Shown in pieces: positions 55,492 through 64,000 of a stretch of 64,000 nt of DNA. The stretch is from NCBI RefSeq assembly GCF_003151075.1, contig NZ_CP029482.1, positions 3,410,001-3,474,000 of the forward strand, written 5' to 3'. Below the pieces are notes generated by a model. The model searched no databases, was not told the DNA's origin, and saw only the letters and a program-made list of their open reading frames with translations. Every line of letters starts with the position of its first letter. Positions within the stretch are counted from its first letter, which is position 1. The position numbers were made by a program, and so were the translations under genes. This stretch comes from Pseudomonas sp. 31-12. Its GTDB lineage: Bacteria; Pseudomonadota; Gammaproteobacteria; Pseudomonadales; Pseudomonadaceae.

Positions 55492-55908
55492 ATGAATACA
55501 AGAGTTACGAATGCAGACCTTCTGGGCGATTTACTGTTCGGCTCAGCACTCCCTCTAGGAGGCTCAAAACTTGGCGACGATGAGTTGATCGAATTGGCCG
55601 CCGATACCTTCAGGGAAAAGCCTTTTTGCATCGTCAGACATTGGATGGTTTTGGATGTGATGCTCCCAGAATTTCAGGAGCGAGAAATCAAAGCGCAGGG
55701 GCTTGAGGCAACACTTTTATACGCCCAATCCGCGGTGTTCGACAGCCAGAACACGTACAAGCCTGGCGATCGGATCGTAAGCGGATATCAACGTGATTTT
55801 GACGGTTGCTTTTTTGAAAGTAACGACACGATCTTCATCCTGGCAGGCCGAGGCGCGCGCAAGCATGCGAGCTTTCCCGCTGTCCAGGCACTATCTGTGT
55901 GTGAGTAA
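55492..55908 (+). CDS. Hypothetical protein (DUF6957-like)
   Basis: A 138-residue protein with DDELIELAADTFREKPFCIVRHWMVLDVM and a C-terminal VSGYQRDFDGCFFESNDTIFILAGRGARK. This resembles small Pseudomonas proteins I remember as DUF6957; not verified. The next gene starts 17 nt after the stop, so the two may be cotranscribed. Confidence 0.6.
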   Translation: MNTRVTNADLLGDLLFGSALPLGGSKLGDDELIELAADTFREKPFCIVRHWMVLDVMLPEFQEREIKAQGLEATLLYAQSAVFDSQNTYKPGDRIVSGYQRDFDGCFFESNDTIFILAGRGARKHASFPAVQALSVCE

Positions 55909-55924
55909 GCGAGCACAAAATCCA

Positions 55925-56302
55925 ATGATTGAAGATCTGCTGCCTGTCCTGCGTGATCGTTACCCAACGTTTTTCTGCAGCGCGCCTCTTCGCGAAATCG
56001 GATGCCTGCCAGGTTGGCTGGATTTAATCGATGAGCTTTGTCGCACGCTGAAAACTTACATGGATGCTCACCCTGAGCTGCCGTCGATTCAGGTGCGTCA
56101 GGTCAAGGAAAAATTCGGGGGGTTACGCTTCTACTATTCCGGAGGTGATGCGGCGTGCCGTGAAATGATTACTTTTGCAGAGCAGCGGTCAATGTCGATC
56201 TGCGAGGTTTGCGGGCAAGCCGGGACTTTGGGAGGGGAGCGATGGATCAGCGTGCGATGCCTCGATCACGTCAACTGGTCACCTTGCAGCGATTGCGCGT
56301 GA
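55925..56302 (+). CDS. Hypothetical protein with a Cys-rich C-terminus
   Basis: A 125-residue protein with a conserved-looking KEKFGGLRFYYSGGDAACREMITFAEQRS and a putative zinc knuckle CEVCGQAGTLGG...CLDH...CSDC. This type occurs in prophages and islands, without known function. The ATG at 55925 is chosen over a longer upstream frame that overlaps the preceding gene. Confidence 0.65.
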   Translation: MIEDLLPVLRDRYPTFFCSAPLREIGCLPGWLDLIDELCRTLKTYMDAHPELPSIQVRQVKEKFGGLRFYYSGGDAACREMITFAEQRSMSICEVCGQAGTLGGERWISVRCLDHVNWSPCSDCA

Positions 56303-56328
56303 ACCAGGGAAAGCTCCTTGTTGAATTC

Positions 56329-56478
56329 ATGAAAACGGACATTTGGGTCACTGTGAATTGGCCCTCGCCAGGCATTGAACTTCACGATGTCGTTCGGCGC
56401 CGTATGCCTTTTCGCCCATTTCAGTTTCTAGCCGAGATGTTGTGTATCGATGAAGAGCTGCTTGGTAAGCACATGGGT
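56329..56478 (+). pseudogene. Xre/MbcA/ParS-type antitoxin-like gene, 5' part (split by IS21)
   Basis: Fifty codons (MKTDIWVTVNWPSPG...FQFLAEMLCIDEELLGKHMG) end exactly at the IS21 left end. The segment FLAEMLCIDEELLGKHMG begins the helix-turn-helix of the family. Joining to 59069-59329 restores a 136-residue frame. The start is uncertain because the ribosome-binding site is weak. Confidence 0.75.
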
Positions 56479-56648
56479 TGTCGGCGCTGATTGAAAACTG
56501 ACCCACCCTGCCGATTGAAAATTGACCCAGGGCGGATTGCTGATTTTGGCATCAGCAATTGTGGATAAGCTTAGCAGTCGTGTCCCGGTGGAAGAGGCAT
56601 TAAAGTCCCACCGCATGTGGGCATGCGGCAGGGTATTTTCGGTGCAGA

Positions 56649-57452
56649 TCAAAACAGCTCATCGTCCTCGGCACCATCATTGTCTTTGCGCTTTCGTTCA
56701 CGTGATTTGATCTTGGTCTGGGCGACCAAGCTGCTGTGTTGCAGGCGGTAGGACTCGTTGCCCGTTTCGACGATGTGGCAGTGGTGTGTCAGCCGATCCA
56801 GCAACGCCGTGGTCATCTTGGCGTCACCAAACACACTCGACCATTCCGAGAAGCTGAGGTTGGTGGTGATCACCACGCTGGTGTGCTCGTACAGCTTGGA
56901 CAGCAAGTGAAATAACAGGGCACCACCGCTCTGGCTGAAGGGCAAATACCCCAGTTCATCGAGTATCACCAGGTCTGTTCGTAACAGCCCTTGAGCGATG
57001 CGGCCCGTCTTGCCATCGTACTTTTCGCGCTCCAGCAGATTGACCAGATCCACCGTGGAGTAGAAGCGCACGCGTTTGTGATGCGTCGTGATCCCGGACA
57101 CAGCCAAGGCGGTGGCGAGGTGTGTTTTGCCTGTTCCAGGCCCGCCGATGAATACGACATTCTGCGCGGTATCGGTGAACTCCAGGTTGGACAGATCCCT
57201 GACCAGGCGGGCGTCTGCGCTGGAAGCGCTAAAGTCGAAGCCGGCCAAATCACGATGCATGGGGAGTTTGGCCATATTCATCTGGTGGTTCACTGAGCGC
57301 ACCGCTCGATCCGCATGTTCTTGTTGGAGAAGATGCTCAAGCAGCCATTTCGACGAGGTTGTTGAGGCTTCGCCTTGCGAGGCCAGTTCTTCCCAGGCGC
57401 TGGCCATACCATGCAGACGCAGTTCTTTGAGTTCCGCCTTAAGATCACGCAT
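56649..57452 (-). CDS. istB: IS21 helper ATPase IstB
   Basis: A 267-residue DnaC-like AAA+ ATPase: Walker [18 protein letters not shown], Walker [18 protein letters not shown], sensor [16 protein letters not shown], and [12 protein letters not shown]. The start at 57452 overlaps the istA stop by 8 bp. Assembles on target DNA and activates IstA. Confidence 0.95.
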   Translation of the reverse strand: MRDLKAELKELRLHGMASAWEELASQGEASTTSSKWLLEHLLQQEHADRAVRSVNHQMNMAKLPMHRDLAGFDFSASSADARLVRDLSNLEFTDTAQNVVFIGGPGTGKTHLATALAVSGITTHHKRVRFYSTVDLVNLLEREKYDGKTGRIAQGLLRTDLVILDELGYLPFSQSGGALLFHLLSKLYEHTSVVITTNLSFSEWSSVFGDAKMTTALLDRLTHHCHIVETGNESYRLQHSSLVAQTKIKSRERKRKDNDGAEDDELF

Positions 57453-58953
57453 TGCGAGTCTCCTCATCGGTGGTACGGAGCCGGTCGTAACGTGCCGTAT
57501 TGGCAACAGGCACTATCTTGAGTTGAAGGCTGGTTTCGGCGGACGGAGGGGCTGCTGTCGATGTCAGTCGAGCCAGGACATTCAGGATGTGGTCAGCACT
57601 CAAGCTGCCTGATTCAAGTACCAACTCCACAGCCACTAACACCGCATCGAGCCCGGCGATGGGAACAGCCGCCAGTACCTGCGTCATGATTCGATCACCG
57701 TTGGTGTGACGCCTCAGACCGCGTTTTAGCAGTTGCAAAGGCTTCGGCAGATCAGCAAACGGAGCGCCATTGCGCAGCGCTCCGGGCTTGCGCTCGATAA
57801 GCGGGATGTAATGCTGCCAGTCAAAACTGACCTGATCTCGATCAAACAGGCGCTCATGACTGGCAATCGTCGTTTCATCGACGATGACTACAATCCGGGA
57901 AGGATACAGACGGCTGCTGACCCACTGGCCGACCCGCTCACACGGCACCGAATAGCGATTTCGCGCCACGCTGATCAGGCAGGTGCTGGAGACCCGCACG
58001 GTGCGCTCGACGTAGCCATCAAAGGCAGTCGGCATCGGCATCAATTCAGCGCGTTCCAGCTCCAGGACGTCCGCCACGGTCAGCCCGTTGTACTGCGGGT
58101 GCAGCAGTTCGCCCCAGAGTGCACGGCAGCGTTGGCCGAGCCAGGCATTCAATTCCTCGAAGGTGTGGAACATGCAGTTTTGAGCATCGAGCCAGATGCG
58201 CCGTCGGCTGTCTTGGACGTTCTTTTCAACGATGCCTTTTTCCCAGCCGGAAGCGACGTTGCAGAAGTCCGGGTCGAACAGGTAGTGCGCACACATCACG
58301 GCAAACCGAGCATTGACCGTGCGGCCCTTACCCTTGTTGACCTTGTCGACAGCGGTCTTCATGTTGTCGTAGATGCCGCGACGCGGCACCCCACCTAACG
58401 CGCCAAACGAGCGGGTATGGGCATCGAACAACATCTCGTGGCCTTGGCTGGGATACGCAACCAACCAAAATGCGCGACTGGCGCACAGCTTCATATGGGA
58501 GACCTGGATGCGTCGGAACAGGCCGCCGATCAGCAGACCTTCTTCGCTCCAGTCGAATTGAAAAGCCTCCCCGAGTGCAAAGGTCAGCGGCACAAAGGCT
58601 CGTAAAGACTTGCCTTGCTCGCCGCGCCACGAGCGTATAAAGGCGGTGAGCTGGCTGTAGCCGCCGTCGTACCCCTCGGCCTTGATCTGTTCGAAGAGTG
58701 CTTTGGCACTTCTGCGGTTGTGCTTTGCCCGAAACGAATCGGCCTTGAGCGCCTGCTCCAGCGTCTCGTGAAATGGACTGAGTTTGTTGAAGGTTGCGCA
58801 CCGTTGGTACGCCGGCTGAGTGGCTTCGGGTGCTCTGACCCATTTTCGAATGGTGTTTCTCGACAGCCCGGTACGCTTGGCTATCTGATGCAGCGAGAGC
58901 TTGTCGCGGAAGTACATCCGCCGGATTTTTCCCAACATTTCCATGCTGATCAC
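57445..58953 (-). CDS. istA: IS21 transposase IstA
   Basis: A 502-residue transposase: N-terminal HTH ([19 protein letters not shown]), DDE core ([14 protein letters not shown] first Asp; [19 protein letters not shown] second Asp; [19 protein letters not shown]lu region) and a Mu-type C-terminal region. Starts with GTG, close to the right end of the element. Appears intact. Confidence 0.94.
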   Translation of the reverse strand: MISMEMLGKIRRMYFRDKLSLHQIAKRTGLSRNTIRKWVRAPEATQPAYQRCATFNKLSPFHETLEQALKADSFRAKHNRRSAKALFEQIKAEGYDGGYSQLTAFIRSWRGEQGKSLRAFVPLTFALGEAFQFDWSEEGLLIGGLFRRIQVSHMKLCASRAFWLVAYPSQGHEMLFDAHTRSFGALGGVPRRGIYDNMKTAVDKVNKGKGRTVNARFAVMCAHYLFDPDFCNVASGWEKGIVEKNVQDSRRRIWLDAQNCMFHTFEELNAWLGQRCRALWGELLHPQYNGLTVADVLELERAELMPMPTAFDGYVERTVRVSSTCLISVARNRYSVPCERVGQWVSSRLYPSRIVVIVDETTIASHERLFDRDQVSFDWQHYIPLIERKPGALRNGAPFADLPKPLQLLKRGLRRHTNGDRIMTQVLAAVPIAGLDAVLVAVELVLESGSLSADHILNVLARLTSTAAPPSAETSLQLKIVPVANTARYDRLRTTDEETRNA

Positions 58954-59059
58954 CCTGTGTTCTCCTGCTCGAAAAGTGAGCAGAAGCAGTTGAACACCTG
59001 GGTCAGTTTTCAGTCGGCAGAACAGCCTTTACTGGGTCAGTTTTCGGTCAGCGGCAACA

Positions 59060-59329
59060 CACATGGGTATTTCTTCCGAACTCATGTCGAGCGCGACGAC
59101 TATAGGATTTTTTCCTTTGTGCGAGAGCCGACGCCTGTATGGATTGATTGTTGCTCTACAGGCGTCCTACGAACTGTTCGAAGGCGACGCACAGGCAGCC
59201 GGGGCTTTCTTACGCTCGCCGTTGCGTTGTTTTAACTCAAAGGCTCCTTTGGAAATGCTCATTACGGAGGAGGGCGCGAGCGCCGTGATCGATCTGATCG
59301 GACAGCTCGAACACGGCGTGCTCACCTGA
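59060..59329 (+). pseudogene. Xre/MbcA/ParS-type antitoxin-like gene, 3' part
   Basis: After the 9-bp repeat the frame continues ISSELMSSATT, then the toxin-binding (DUF2384-like) region LIVALQASYELFEGDAQAAGAFLRSP...CFNSKAPLEMLITEEGASAVIDLIGQLEHGV. The GA-x-x-VIDLIGQLEHGV ending is the family hallmark. Such antitoxins normally pair with a RES-domain toxin, but none is adjacent. A new ATG at 59063 might still permit an N-terminally truncated product. Confidence 0.78.
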
Positions 59330-59517
59330 TCGGTTTCCTTTTTACGCGCTGACAAAAACGACGCCGAAATGGGAGCCTCTTGAAAGAATATTGCGCGGTA
59401 GTCCAGATGCTGACTTTGTTGAGCGCTGACATTTTTCACCGGCCCGAACGGTTGCAGCCGTTTCACTAAGGGTGATCGGACAGCATGCCATGCAAAGCCA
59501 CGTATAAGGGGTAGGGG

Positions 59518-59865
59518 ATGTATAGGGAGCGTGATATGGCCATTTGGAGGTCTGTGTATGAGAAATTTGGCGTCACGACGTTTGTGAGCCTTATTGAAGC
59601 GGCGCTCGACAGCTACAAGCCTATGCCTAGGGTTGATTGGCCCACTCGAGTTACCGTATCCGAACTCGGGTTACCGTGCGTTCAGGTATTGCAAAACGTA
59701 GTGAGCGGTCGAGATTTATATGCCCGCATCTCAGAGAACTACATCGAGATCGGATCGCGTTTAACAAATCATTTGTCGCATCAACTGCAATGGCATCTCG
59801 TGGTCAATAACCTGGCCACTGACCACATGAAGGAGGATCAATTGGTCAGAGATTTAGGGCTGTAA
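59518..59865 (+). CDS. Unknown 115-residue protein, paralogue 1
   Basis: A 115-residue protein of no recognised family, with AGGGGTAGGGG directly before the ATG. It aligns without gaps over its full length with the product of 61020-61367 (46 identical positions by hand count), including FVSLIEAALDS, the SRLTNHL...LQWHL segment and the C-terminal MKEDQLVRDLGL. Predicted mostly helical and soluble. Not an operon with its neighbours. Confidence 0.7.
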   Translation: MYRERDMAIWRSVYEKFGVTTFVSLIEAALDSYKPMPRVDWPTRVTVSELGLPCVQVLQNVVSGRDLYARISENYIEIGSRLTNHLSHQLQWHLVVNNLATDHMKEDQLVRDLGL

Positions 59866-60060
59866 CTGGCTGACTTGCTGCCGCGTCGCCGTACTTTCGA
59901 GACGATCCTTTTGACGCGTGTCATTTACTTCAGCCCGCACCTTGAGGGTCGGGTACAGCAGTCTTGCGCTACCAAACCAGGTCAGCTTCCCGGACTCTTT
60001 TTTTGTGTGCGACAGGCTGGTGGAGAGGAGGGGATAGTCGGCGTCGCGAACCAAGAGAAA

Positions 60061-60465
60061 TTACGCGAGACGGTGAGCCGCTAAATGCTCCATGTCTCGA
60101 ATCCAGACCCTCAGAAAACGACGCCAGTCATGGGCATAGCTTCCTTGCGAAAAACGTTCGGCGAGCGCGTTGGCTGCTTCGAATCTCGTTCGCCAAATTT
60201 CAGGTATGTGGTGGTCTAGAACGATCACGAAATGGTGGCCGTCGCTGCTTTCGTACGGCGTTTCCGGTACAGAGTCTCTCAACTCATCGATCGTCACGGT
60301 CTGAGCTTCCCCATGAGGTTGTTCGAGATCTTGTCGCTCAATTTCATCGAGAATTCTCAGGAGAGGTTTTGCGCGGTCATCGCCGGGTCGCAATTCCTCC
60401 AGATCCCACAAAGCCGCCCGCCTTGCACGCTCACGCTGCCACAGGCTTTTCAAATCGACTGCCAT
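60061..60465 (-). CDS. Hypothetical protein
   Basis: A 134-residue acidic/basic mixed protein (LKSLWQRERARRAALWDLEELRPGDDRAKPLL... HDWRRFLRVWIRDMEHLAAH). No domain recognised. It is the only minus-strand gene between the two 115-residue paralogues. Confidence 0.6.
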   Translation of the reverse strand: MAVDLKSLWQRERARRAALWDLEELRPGDDRAKPLLRILDEIERQDLEQPHGEAQTVTIDELRDSVPETPYESSDGHHFVIVLDHHIPEIWRTRFEAANALAERFSQGSYAHDWRRFLRVWIRDMEHLAAHRLA

Positions 60466-61019
60466 CCAGGTTTCCTTAATTCACATTCTGCGCTGACGTG
60501 TATCGGCAGGAGTGGAATTAATTTCAGTCACCACCTTCCTGGACGACCCAGACGTTTCTACACCTAGCGCAATTGTACGCTGTTAGGCGTTTAGATCTGC
60601 AACCACGCATCACACACCCTTCAAACAGAAGAAAATCGGTGCGTTGTGGATGCTTGCTGGTCAGTGTCAACAAAAATATATTTTCAGATCTCCCCTTGAA
60701 ATTTTTTTTCAGCGACGGATCTTTATATTTGAGGACAACAGAAAAGCAGAGGTCTCGGAGCTCCATCTTTCGAAGTTTCTGCTGAAGAAACGGTGTGTTT
60801 TTTTTGCTTTTGCAGTGCTTCTGCTTCGGGCCTTTTCTTGCGATTTATCCTGCTAACGCTGATGTGTGATTGCCGTATGGCCATAGCAAAATCGCCACTT
60901 CGCGGCGTAAGCCGCTGCTTTCCAGTTTGATTTCAAAACAACGAGCATTTTCTTAAAAAATACTCATGCCGGACAACTTTCAAATGAGGGGAAGTCCGCG
61001 TAGGAACTGGAGAGAACAG
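60466..61019. other. Gene-poor AT-rich stretch
   Basis: About 550 bp without a supported gene. Several 60-80-codon frames overlap on both strands and lack ribosome-binding sites or motifs. AT-rich runs near 60660-60720 and 60930-60960 may include the promoter for the next gene. Confidence 0.5.
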
Positions 61020-61367
61020 ATGGAACAAGAACTTGAGTTGGAGGTTTGGCGTTTGGCGCATCGGACATGTGGCACGCCGGCGTTTGTACGACTGATTGAA
61101 AAGGGGGTCGACAGTTTCAGGAGAAATCCTGGGTACGATCCTTCCCTGAGACTGCACGCCTCAGGGATTGGCGTTGATAGCATCAGGGTGCTACGTGAGG
61201 TGCTGAAACGTCGTGGTATCTATGCAGGGCCAACTGCAGGCTACGTTGAGCTCAGGTCTCGTCTGAATTTGCATTTGCGAGGACATTTGCAATTGCATCT
61301 TATGGAGGCGGGGCGGGCCACCGAAGAAATGAAAGCGGATCAGTTGGGTCGAGATCTGGGGCTCTAA
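61020..61367 (+). CDS. Unknown 115-residue protein, paralogue 2
   Basis: Start 61020 is chosen for GGAGAG 6 nt upstream; it makes the protein 115 residues, exactly as long as paralogue 1. Shared positions include W10-R11, FVRLIEKGVDS, YVELRSRLNLHL, LQLHL and the near-invariant tail MKADQLGRDLGL. About 40% identity without a single gap. Function unknown; the conserved acidic tail may be an interaction motif. Confidence 0.7.
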   Translation: MEQELELEVWRLAHRTCGTPAFVRLIEKGVDSFRRNPGYDPSLRLHASGIGVDSIRVLREVLKRRGIYAGPTAGYVELRSRLNLHLRGHLQLHLMEAGRATEEMKADQLGRDLGL

Positions 61368-61440
61368 AAGGATCCGTTTCAGCATCCCACCTGTCTAAAT
61401 TTTTCGGCTGAGATTGACCGCAAGCAGTCTTCGACGTTAA

Positions 61441-61456
61441 CTGTATGCATATACAG
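61441..61456 (+). promoter_or_regulatory. LexA (SOS) box of rulAB
   Basis: CTGTATGCATATACAG fits CTG-N10-CAG and the gammaproteobacterial CTGT-N8-ACAG form perfectly and is itself a full palindrome. It lies 21 nt before rulA. Confidence 0.9.
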
Positions 61457-61476
61457 TTTATGTTAAGGCATGCCTC

Positions 61477-61911
61477 ATGAGCGTCACCATTCTCGGCCCG
61501 CTGGTGGAGGGGGGAGTCCAGCTCCCTTTTTACTTGTTCAAAGTCCCTGCAGGTTTCCCATCCCCTGCGGCTGATCACCTTGAGCAACACATCTCCATCG
61601 ACGAGCTTCTGGACATTCGAGCACCGCATATCTACCTGGTGCGCATCGAGGGAAGCAGCATGGAAGGTGCTGGAATATTCGATGGGGATATGGCTGTGGT
61701 TGATCGCTCGATCACCGCTGAGCATGGACACATCGTTATTGCGGCTGTGAATTGCGAGCCGGTCTGCAAGCGTCTGTGCAAACGTGGGCCCAACATCATC
61801 TTGATGTCCGAGAACGTAGGTTACCCGCCGCGATACATCCTCGAAGGCGATGAGCTGATCATCTGGGGGGTGGTGACATTCAGCGTGCGTGCACATGATC
61901 CAAAAGCCTAA
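61477..61911 (+). CDS. rulA: RulA, UmuD-like S24 peptidase
   Basis: A 144-residue UmuD homologue. The self-cleavage region is VPAGFPSPAADH, the catalytic Ser lies in RIEGSSMEGAGI, and the catalytic Lys in EPVCKRL. After RecA-stimulated cleavage it forms UmuD'2, the partner of RulB in the error-prone DNA polymerase V. Under a perfect LexA box; overlaps rulB by 17 bp. Confidence 0.93.
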   Translation: MSVTILGPLVEGGVQLPFYLFKVPAGFPSPAADHLEQHISIDELLDIRAPHIYLVRIEGSSMEGAGIFDGDMAVVDRSITAEHGHIVIAAVNCEPVCKRLCKRGPNIILMSENVGYPPRYILEGDELIIWGVVTFSVRAHDPKA

Positions 61912-63178
61912 TCCCGTCTTCGCCTTGATCGATTGCAACTCCTTCTACGCGAGCTGCGAGCGCGTTTTTCGTCCAGATTTGGCCAAGACGCCCATCGTGG
62001 TGTTGTCGAACAATGACGGGTGCGTAATTGCACGTAGCGCAGACAGCAAACCGTTCGTAAAAATGGGTGAGCCGTACTTCCAGATCAAGCACAAGCTTAA
62101 GCAACATGGCATCGTCGCGTTCTCTTCGAACTATGCGCTTTATGGCGATATGAGCGAGCGCGTGATGAGCGTAATCGAGTCGCTAGTACCGGCTGTTGAG
62201 GTCTACAGCATCGATGAAGCGTTCGCTGATTTGGCAGGTGTGCCAGGTGATCTCGAGGCGCTCGGTCGGCGAATTCGGGCACAGGTATATCGGAGTACCG
62301 GCATCCCGGTCGGCGTCGGCATTGCCGGTACGAAAACGTTGAGCAAGCTCGCCAATCACGCGGCCAAAAAATGGCAGGTGCAGAGTGGCGGTGTCGTTGA
62401 TCTACGTGACCAAGTTAAGCGCGATTGGGTACTCAAGAAATGCTCGGTCTCGGACGTATGGGGTGTCGGACGCAAGATGACTCTTCACTTGGAGGGTATG
62501 GGCATTAAGTCAGCTTGGGATCTCTCCAAAACCGATCCCTGGACGTTGCGCAAGAAATTCAGCGTAGTGATTGAGAAGACGGCACGGGAGCTCGCGGGTA
62601 CGCCATGCCTTGAGCTCGATGAACCTGACCCACCGAAGCAAGAGATCTGCTGCAGCCGGATGTTCGGCAAGCGTCTCACCGACATTGGGCCGATCAAAGA
62701 AGCCGTGGCTACCTACATGCAGCGCGCTACCGAAAAGCTCCGCGCTCAACAGTCGCTGTGTAAGAAAATTCGAGTCAGCATCCGCACCGGGATGTTCAGT
62801 CCAGAGGAAGCCAAGTACGCCAACGGTGTACTGGTGGAATTGCCCTATCCAACAGACGACGTTCGGTTGATGACAAAAGCTGCGGTGGACGCGGTGGATA
62901 GGGTCTTCCGACCTGGCTTCAAATACAGCAAAGCCGAGGTACTCCTAGTCAACCTATGCTCAAAAGGCGAGTACACCGAAGATCTCTTTTCGATCTCCCA
63001 GCCGGTCGCCACTGAAAAGGTCATGACAGTGCTGGACTCCATCAATAAGAGATGGGGTAGGGGAACACTGCGCTCGGCGAGTGTGCCAATCAATCCTGAT
63101 TGGGGGATGCGGCGGGAGATGATGAGCCAAAGCTTCACCACACGTGTGGATCAGCTTTGGACTGTGTACTGCAAATGA
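61895..63178 (+). CDS. rulB: RulB, UmuC-like Y-family DNA polymerase
   Basis: A 427-residue Y-family polymerase: VFALIDCNSFYASCERVFRPDL (first catalytic Asp), YSIDEAFADL (second carboxylates, SIDE), VGVGIAGTKTLSKLANH, and a full little-finger and UmuC C-terminal region (LFSISQPVATEKVMTVLDSINKRWGRGTLR). Intact, although rulB is a known hot spot for island insertion in Pseudomonas. A GTG at 61889 is an alternative start. Confidence 0.93.
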   Translation: MIQKPNPVFALIDCNSFYASCERVFRPDLAKTPIVVLSNNDGCVIARSADSKPFVKMGEPYFQIKHKLKQHGIVAFSSNYALYGDMSERVMSVIESLVPAVEVYSIDEAFADLAGVPGDLEALGRRIRAQVYRSTGIPVGVGIAGTKTLSKLANHAAKKWQVQSGGVVDLRDQVKRDWVLKKCSVSDVWGVGRKMTLHLEGMGIKSAWDLSKTDPWTLRKKFSVVIEKTARELAGTPCLELDEPDPPKQEICCSRMFGKRLTDIGPIKEAVATYMQRATEKLRAQQSLCKKIRVSIRTGMFSPEEAKYANGVLVELPYPTDDVRLMTKAAVDAVDRVFRPGFKYSKAEVLLVNLCSKGEYTEDLFSISQPVATEKVMTVLDSINKRWGRGTLRSASVPINPDWGMRREMMSQSFTTRVDQLWTVYCK

Positions 63179-63374
63179 GTAGGTCTAAAGCTGGTGAACA
63201 GATTTGATTTTGAGTTGCTTTCAATGTCGAACTTGGCAATGGGGTTGACGTAGGAAATACGCCGTTCGAGGAGGAGCTGTTCATTGGGGCTAACGACGTC
63301 AAGGCCTCAGCACGGTTTTATGATCGTCACGCCAGGCTGGGCTTCGCATCGCTAAATGCAATTTTCGCCTTCGG

Positions 63375-63409
63375 AAAAAAAGCCTCCGATTATCGCGGCT
63401 CGGCTTTTA
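63375..63409 (-). terminator. Terminator of the 24-residue peptide gene
   Basis: On the minus strand AAAAGCC...CCG pairs with CGG...GGCTTTT around a short loop and ends in a T-rich run, about 45 nt after the peptide stop. Confidence 0.55.
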
Positions 63410-63453
63410 CTGAACTGCTCGTGGAGTCACCAGACCGGGGCTCAGTTTGCAGG

Positions 63454-63528
63454 CTATACAATTCCGACAAACGATAGAATCACCAAGACAATCACGACTG
63501 CTCCAACGATGTAGATAATATTGTTCAT
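63454..63528 (-). CDS. Small single-pass membrane protein (24 residues)
   Basis: Begins MNNIIYIVGAVVIVL and ends LSFVGIV: essentially one hydrophobic helix with no charged residues. GAGAGG is 5 nt before the ATG and a hairpin terminator follows. Tiny proteins of the pattern IIYIVG-VVIVL-IL-F-G are widespread in Pseudomonas and probably sit in the inner membrane. Function unknown. Confidence 0.7.
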   Translation of the reverse strand: MNNIIYIVGAVVIVLVILSFVGIV

Positions 63529-63770
63529 AACAACCTCTCTATCTCAACAGGGTGTACTACACCAAGGTGCCTAATTCAAATGACACCCTGGTTCGCATTT
63601 CCGTTCCGTAAAACGTTGCGACCTCGCATCATTCTCTCGTCGCCACTGGGCGTTCTGGCTGCTGGGACTACTGCAATGGATGCTACTTACTGATCAAAGT
63701 GAACGCCGTTGCTTTATGTAAGTCCAAGTTTTGGTGTACCGTTAGGAAACTAACCACATAGAGATTTCTC

Positions 63771-64000
63771 ATGTCCAAACTCGCAGAATTTCGTCAGCTC
63801 GAAAAACACCTAGCAGAACAGCTACAAGCGCTGGAGGCCCTCAAAGGTGATGCTGGCCTTAAGAAAGAAATCGAATTCGAAACAAAGCTTCGGGCTTTGC
63901 TGGCCAAGTACGGCTACAGCCTGAAAGACATCGTCAATCTGCTTGATCCACATGCCAGTCGCAAAGCACCTGTGGCAGAGCAAAAATCCGGCAGCCGCAA
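63771..64000 (+). CDS. MvaT/H-NS-family silencer, 5' part
   Basis: The first 76 residues (MSKLAEFRQLEKHLAEQL, KKEIEFETKLRALLAKYGYSLKDIVNLLDPHA) match the MvaT/MvaU oligomerisation domain; the DNA-binding C-terminus lies beyond the window. Different from the silencer at 47112, so the island region carries at least two. Preceded by about 240 bp without a gene. Confidence 0.85.
   Translation, partial: MSKLAEFRQLEKHLAEQLQALEALKGDAGLKKEIEFETKLRALLAKYGYSLKDIVNLLDPHASRKAPVAEQKSGSR

Larger units (their letters stand above)
56479..59059. mobile_element. Complete IS21-family insertion sequence (2581 bp)
   Basis: Tips TGTCGGCGCTGATTGAAAAC (left) and inverted TGTTGCCGCTGACCGAAAAC (right), each followed by a second copy of the TGAAAAnTGACCCAG motif, as in IS21 multiple-repeat ends. 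Flanked by a direct repeat CACATGGGT at 56470-56478 and 59060-59068 (9 bp as written; the exact border could shift by one). Encodes istA and istB on the minus strand. Confidence 0.92.

Noticed and set aside
63214..63477. Plus-strand open frame of 87 codons after rulB
   Set aside because: No start codon or ribosome-binding site near its beginning, and it overlaps the better-supported minus-strand peptide gene and terminator; at most a gene remnant.

Overview
The window comes from a high-GC gammaproteobacterium, almost certainly Pseudomonas (fluorescens/putida lineage). Support: phasin plus PhaR, an OprD-family porin, a REPIN typical of Pseudomonas, MvaT-type H-NS proteins, rulAB, A-rich Crc/Hfq-type leaders, and the hydroxyproline and gamma-glutamylputrescine catabolic gene sets.

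Core-like catabolic half (1-40.6 kb). A phasin fragment converges on phaR. A leftward block encodes an OprD porin, an acyl-CoA dehydrogenase, an acetate-type symporter pair (yjcH-actP) and an acyl-CoA synthetase. A PAS histidine kinase with a FixJ-type regulator faces it. A rightward run follows: an AI-2E-family permease, an unknown protein, a MaoC protein, a patatin, a Puu-like triad (oxidase, cupin regulator, glutamine-synthetase-like ligase), and assimilatory nitrite reductase nirBD behind a sigma-54-like promoter and an intrinsic attenuator. Then come a CBS protein and a two-domain lysozyme-inhibitor-like protein. A leftward hydroxyproline operon (permease, epimerase, deaminase, semialdehyde dehydrogenase, single-subunit D-hydroxyproline dehydrogenase) is divergent from its probable PAS-AraC regulator. 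After two isolated, compositionally odd genes comes a sucrose-type module: ABC importer, intracellular GH32 hydrolase and LacI regulator on the minus strand, with a divergent ScrY-like porin on the plus strand.

Accessory half (about 41-64 kb, lower GC). It begins with a Tn7/Tn5053-type transposition module: a 51-codon ORF overlapping tniA, then tniA (DDE transposase), tniB (AAA+), and a third gene that joins a degenerate TniB-like AAA domain to a TniQ/TnsD-like zinc-binding region. Two genes related to H-NS/MvaT silencers follow. Next is a tyrosine recombinase gene split by a complete IS66-family element (2563 bp, 8-bp target duplication). Then come a KfrA-like coiled-coil protein and several unknown genes. 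An Xre/MbcA/ParS-type antitoxin-like gene is split by a complete IS21-family element (2581 bp, 9-bp direct repeat). Two 115-residue paralogues of an unrecognised family, a LexA-boxed rulAB operon, a 24-residue membrane peptide and another MvaT-type gene close the window.

Both IS-interrupted genes close back in frame when the insertion and one repeat copy are removed, so both insertions look recent. The most unusual item is the transposition module with its AAA-TniQ fusion. Its right end was not found, so its cargo and extent are open. All functional calls rest on motif recognition by eye; no database search was run.
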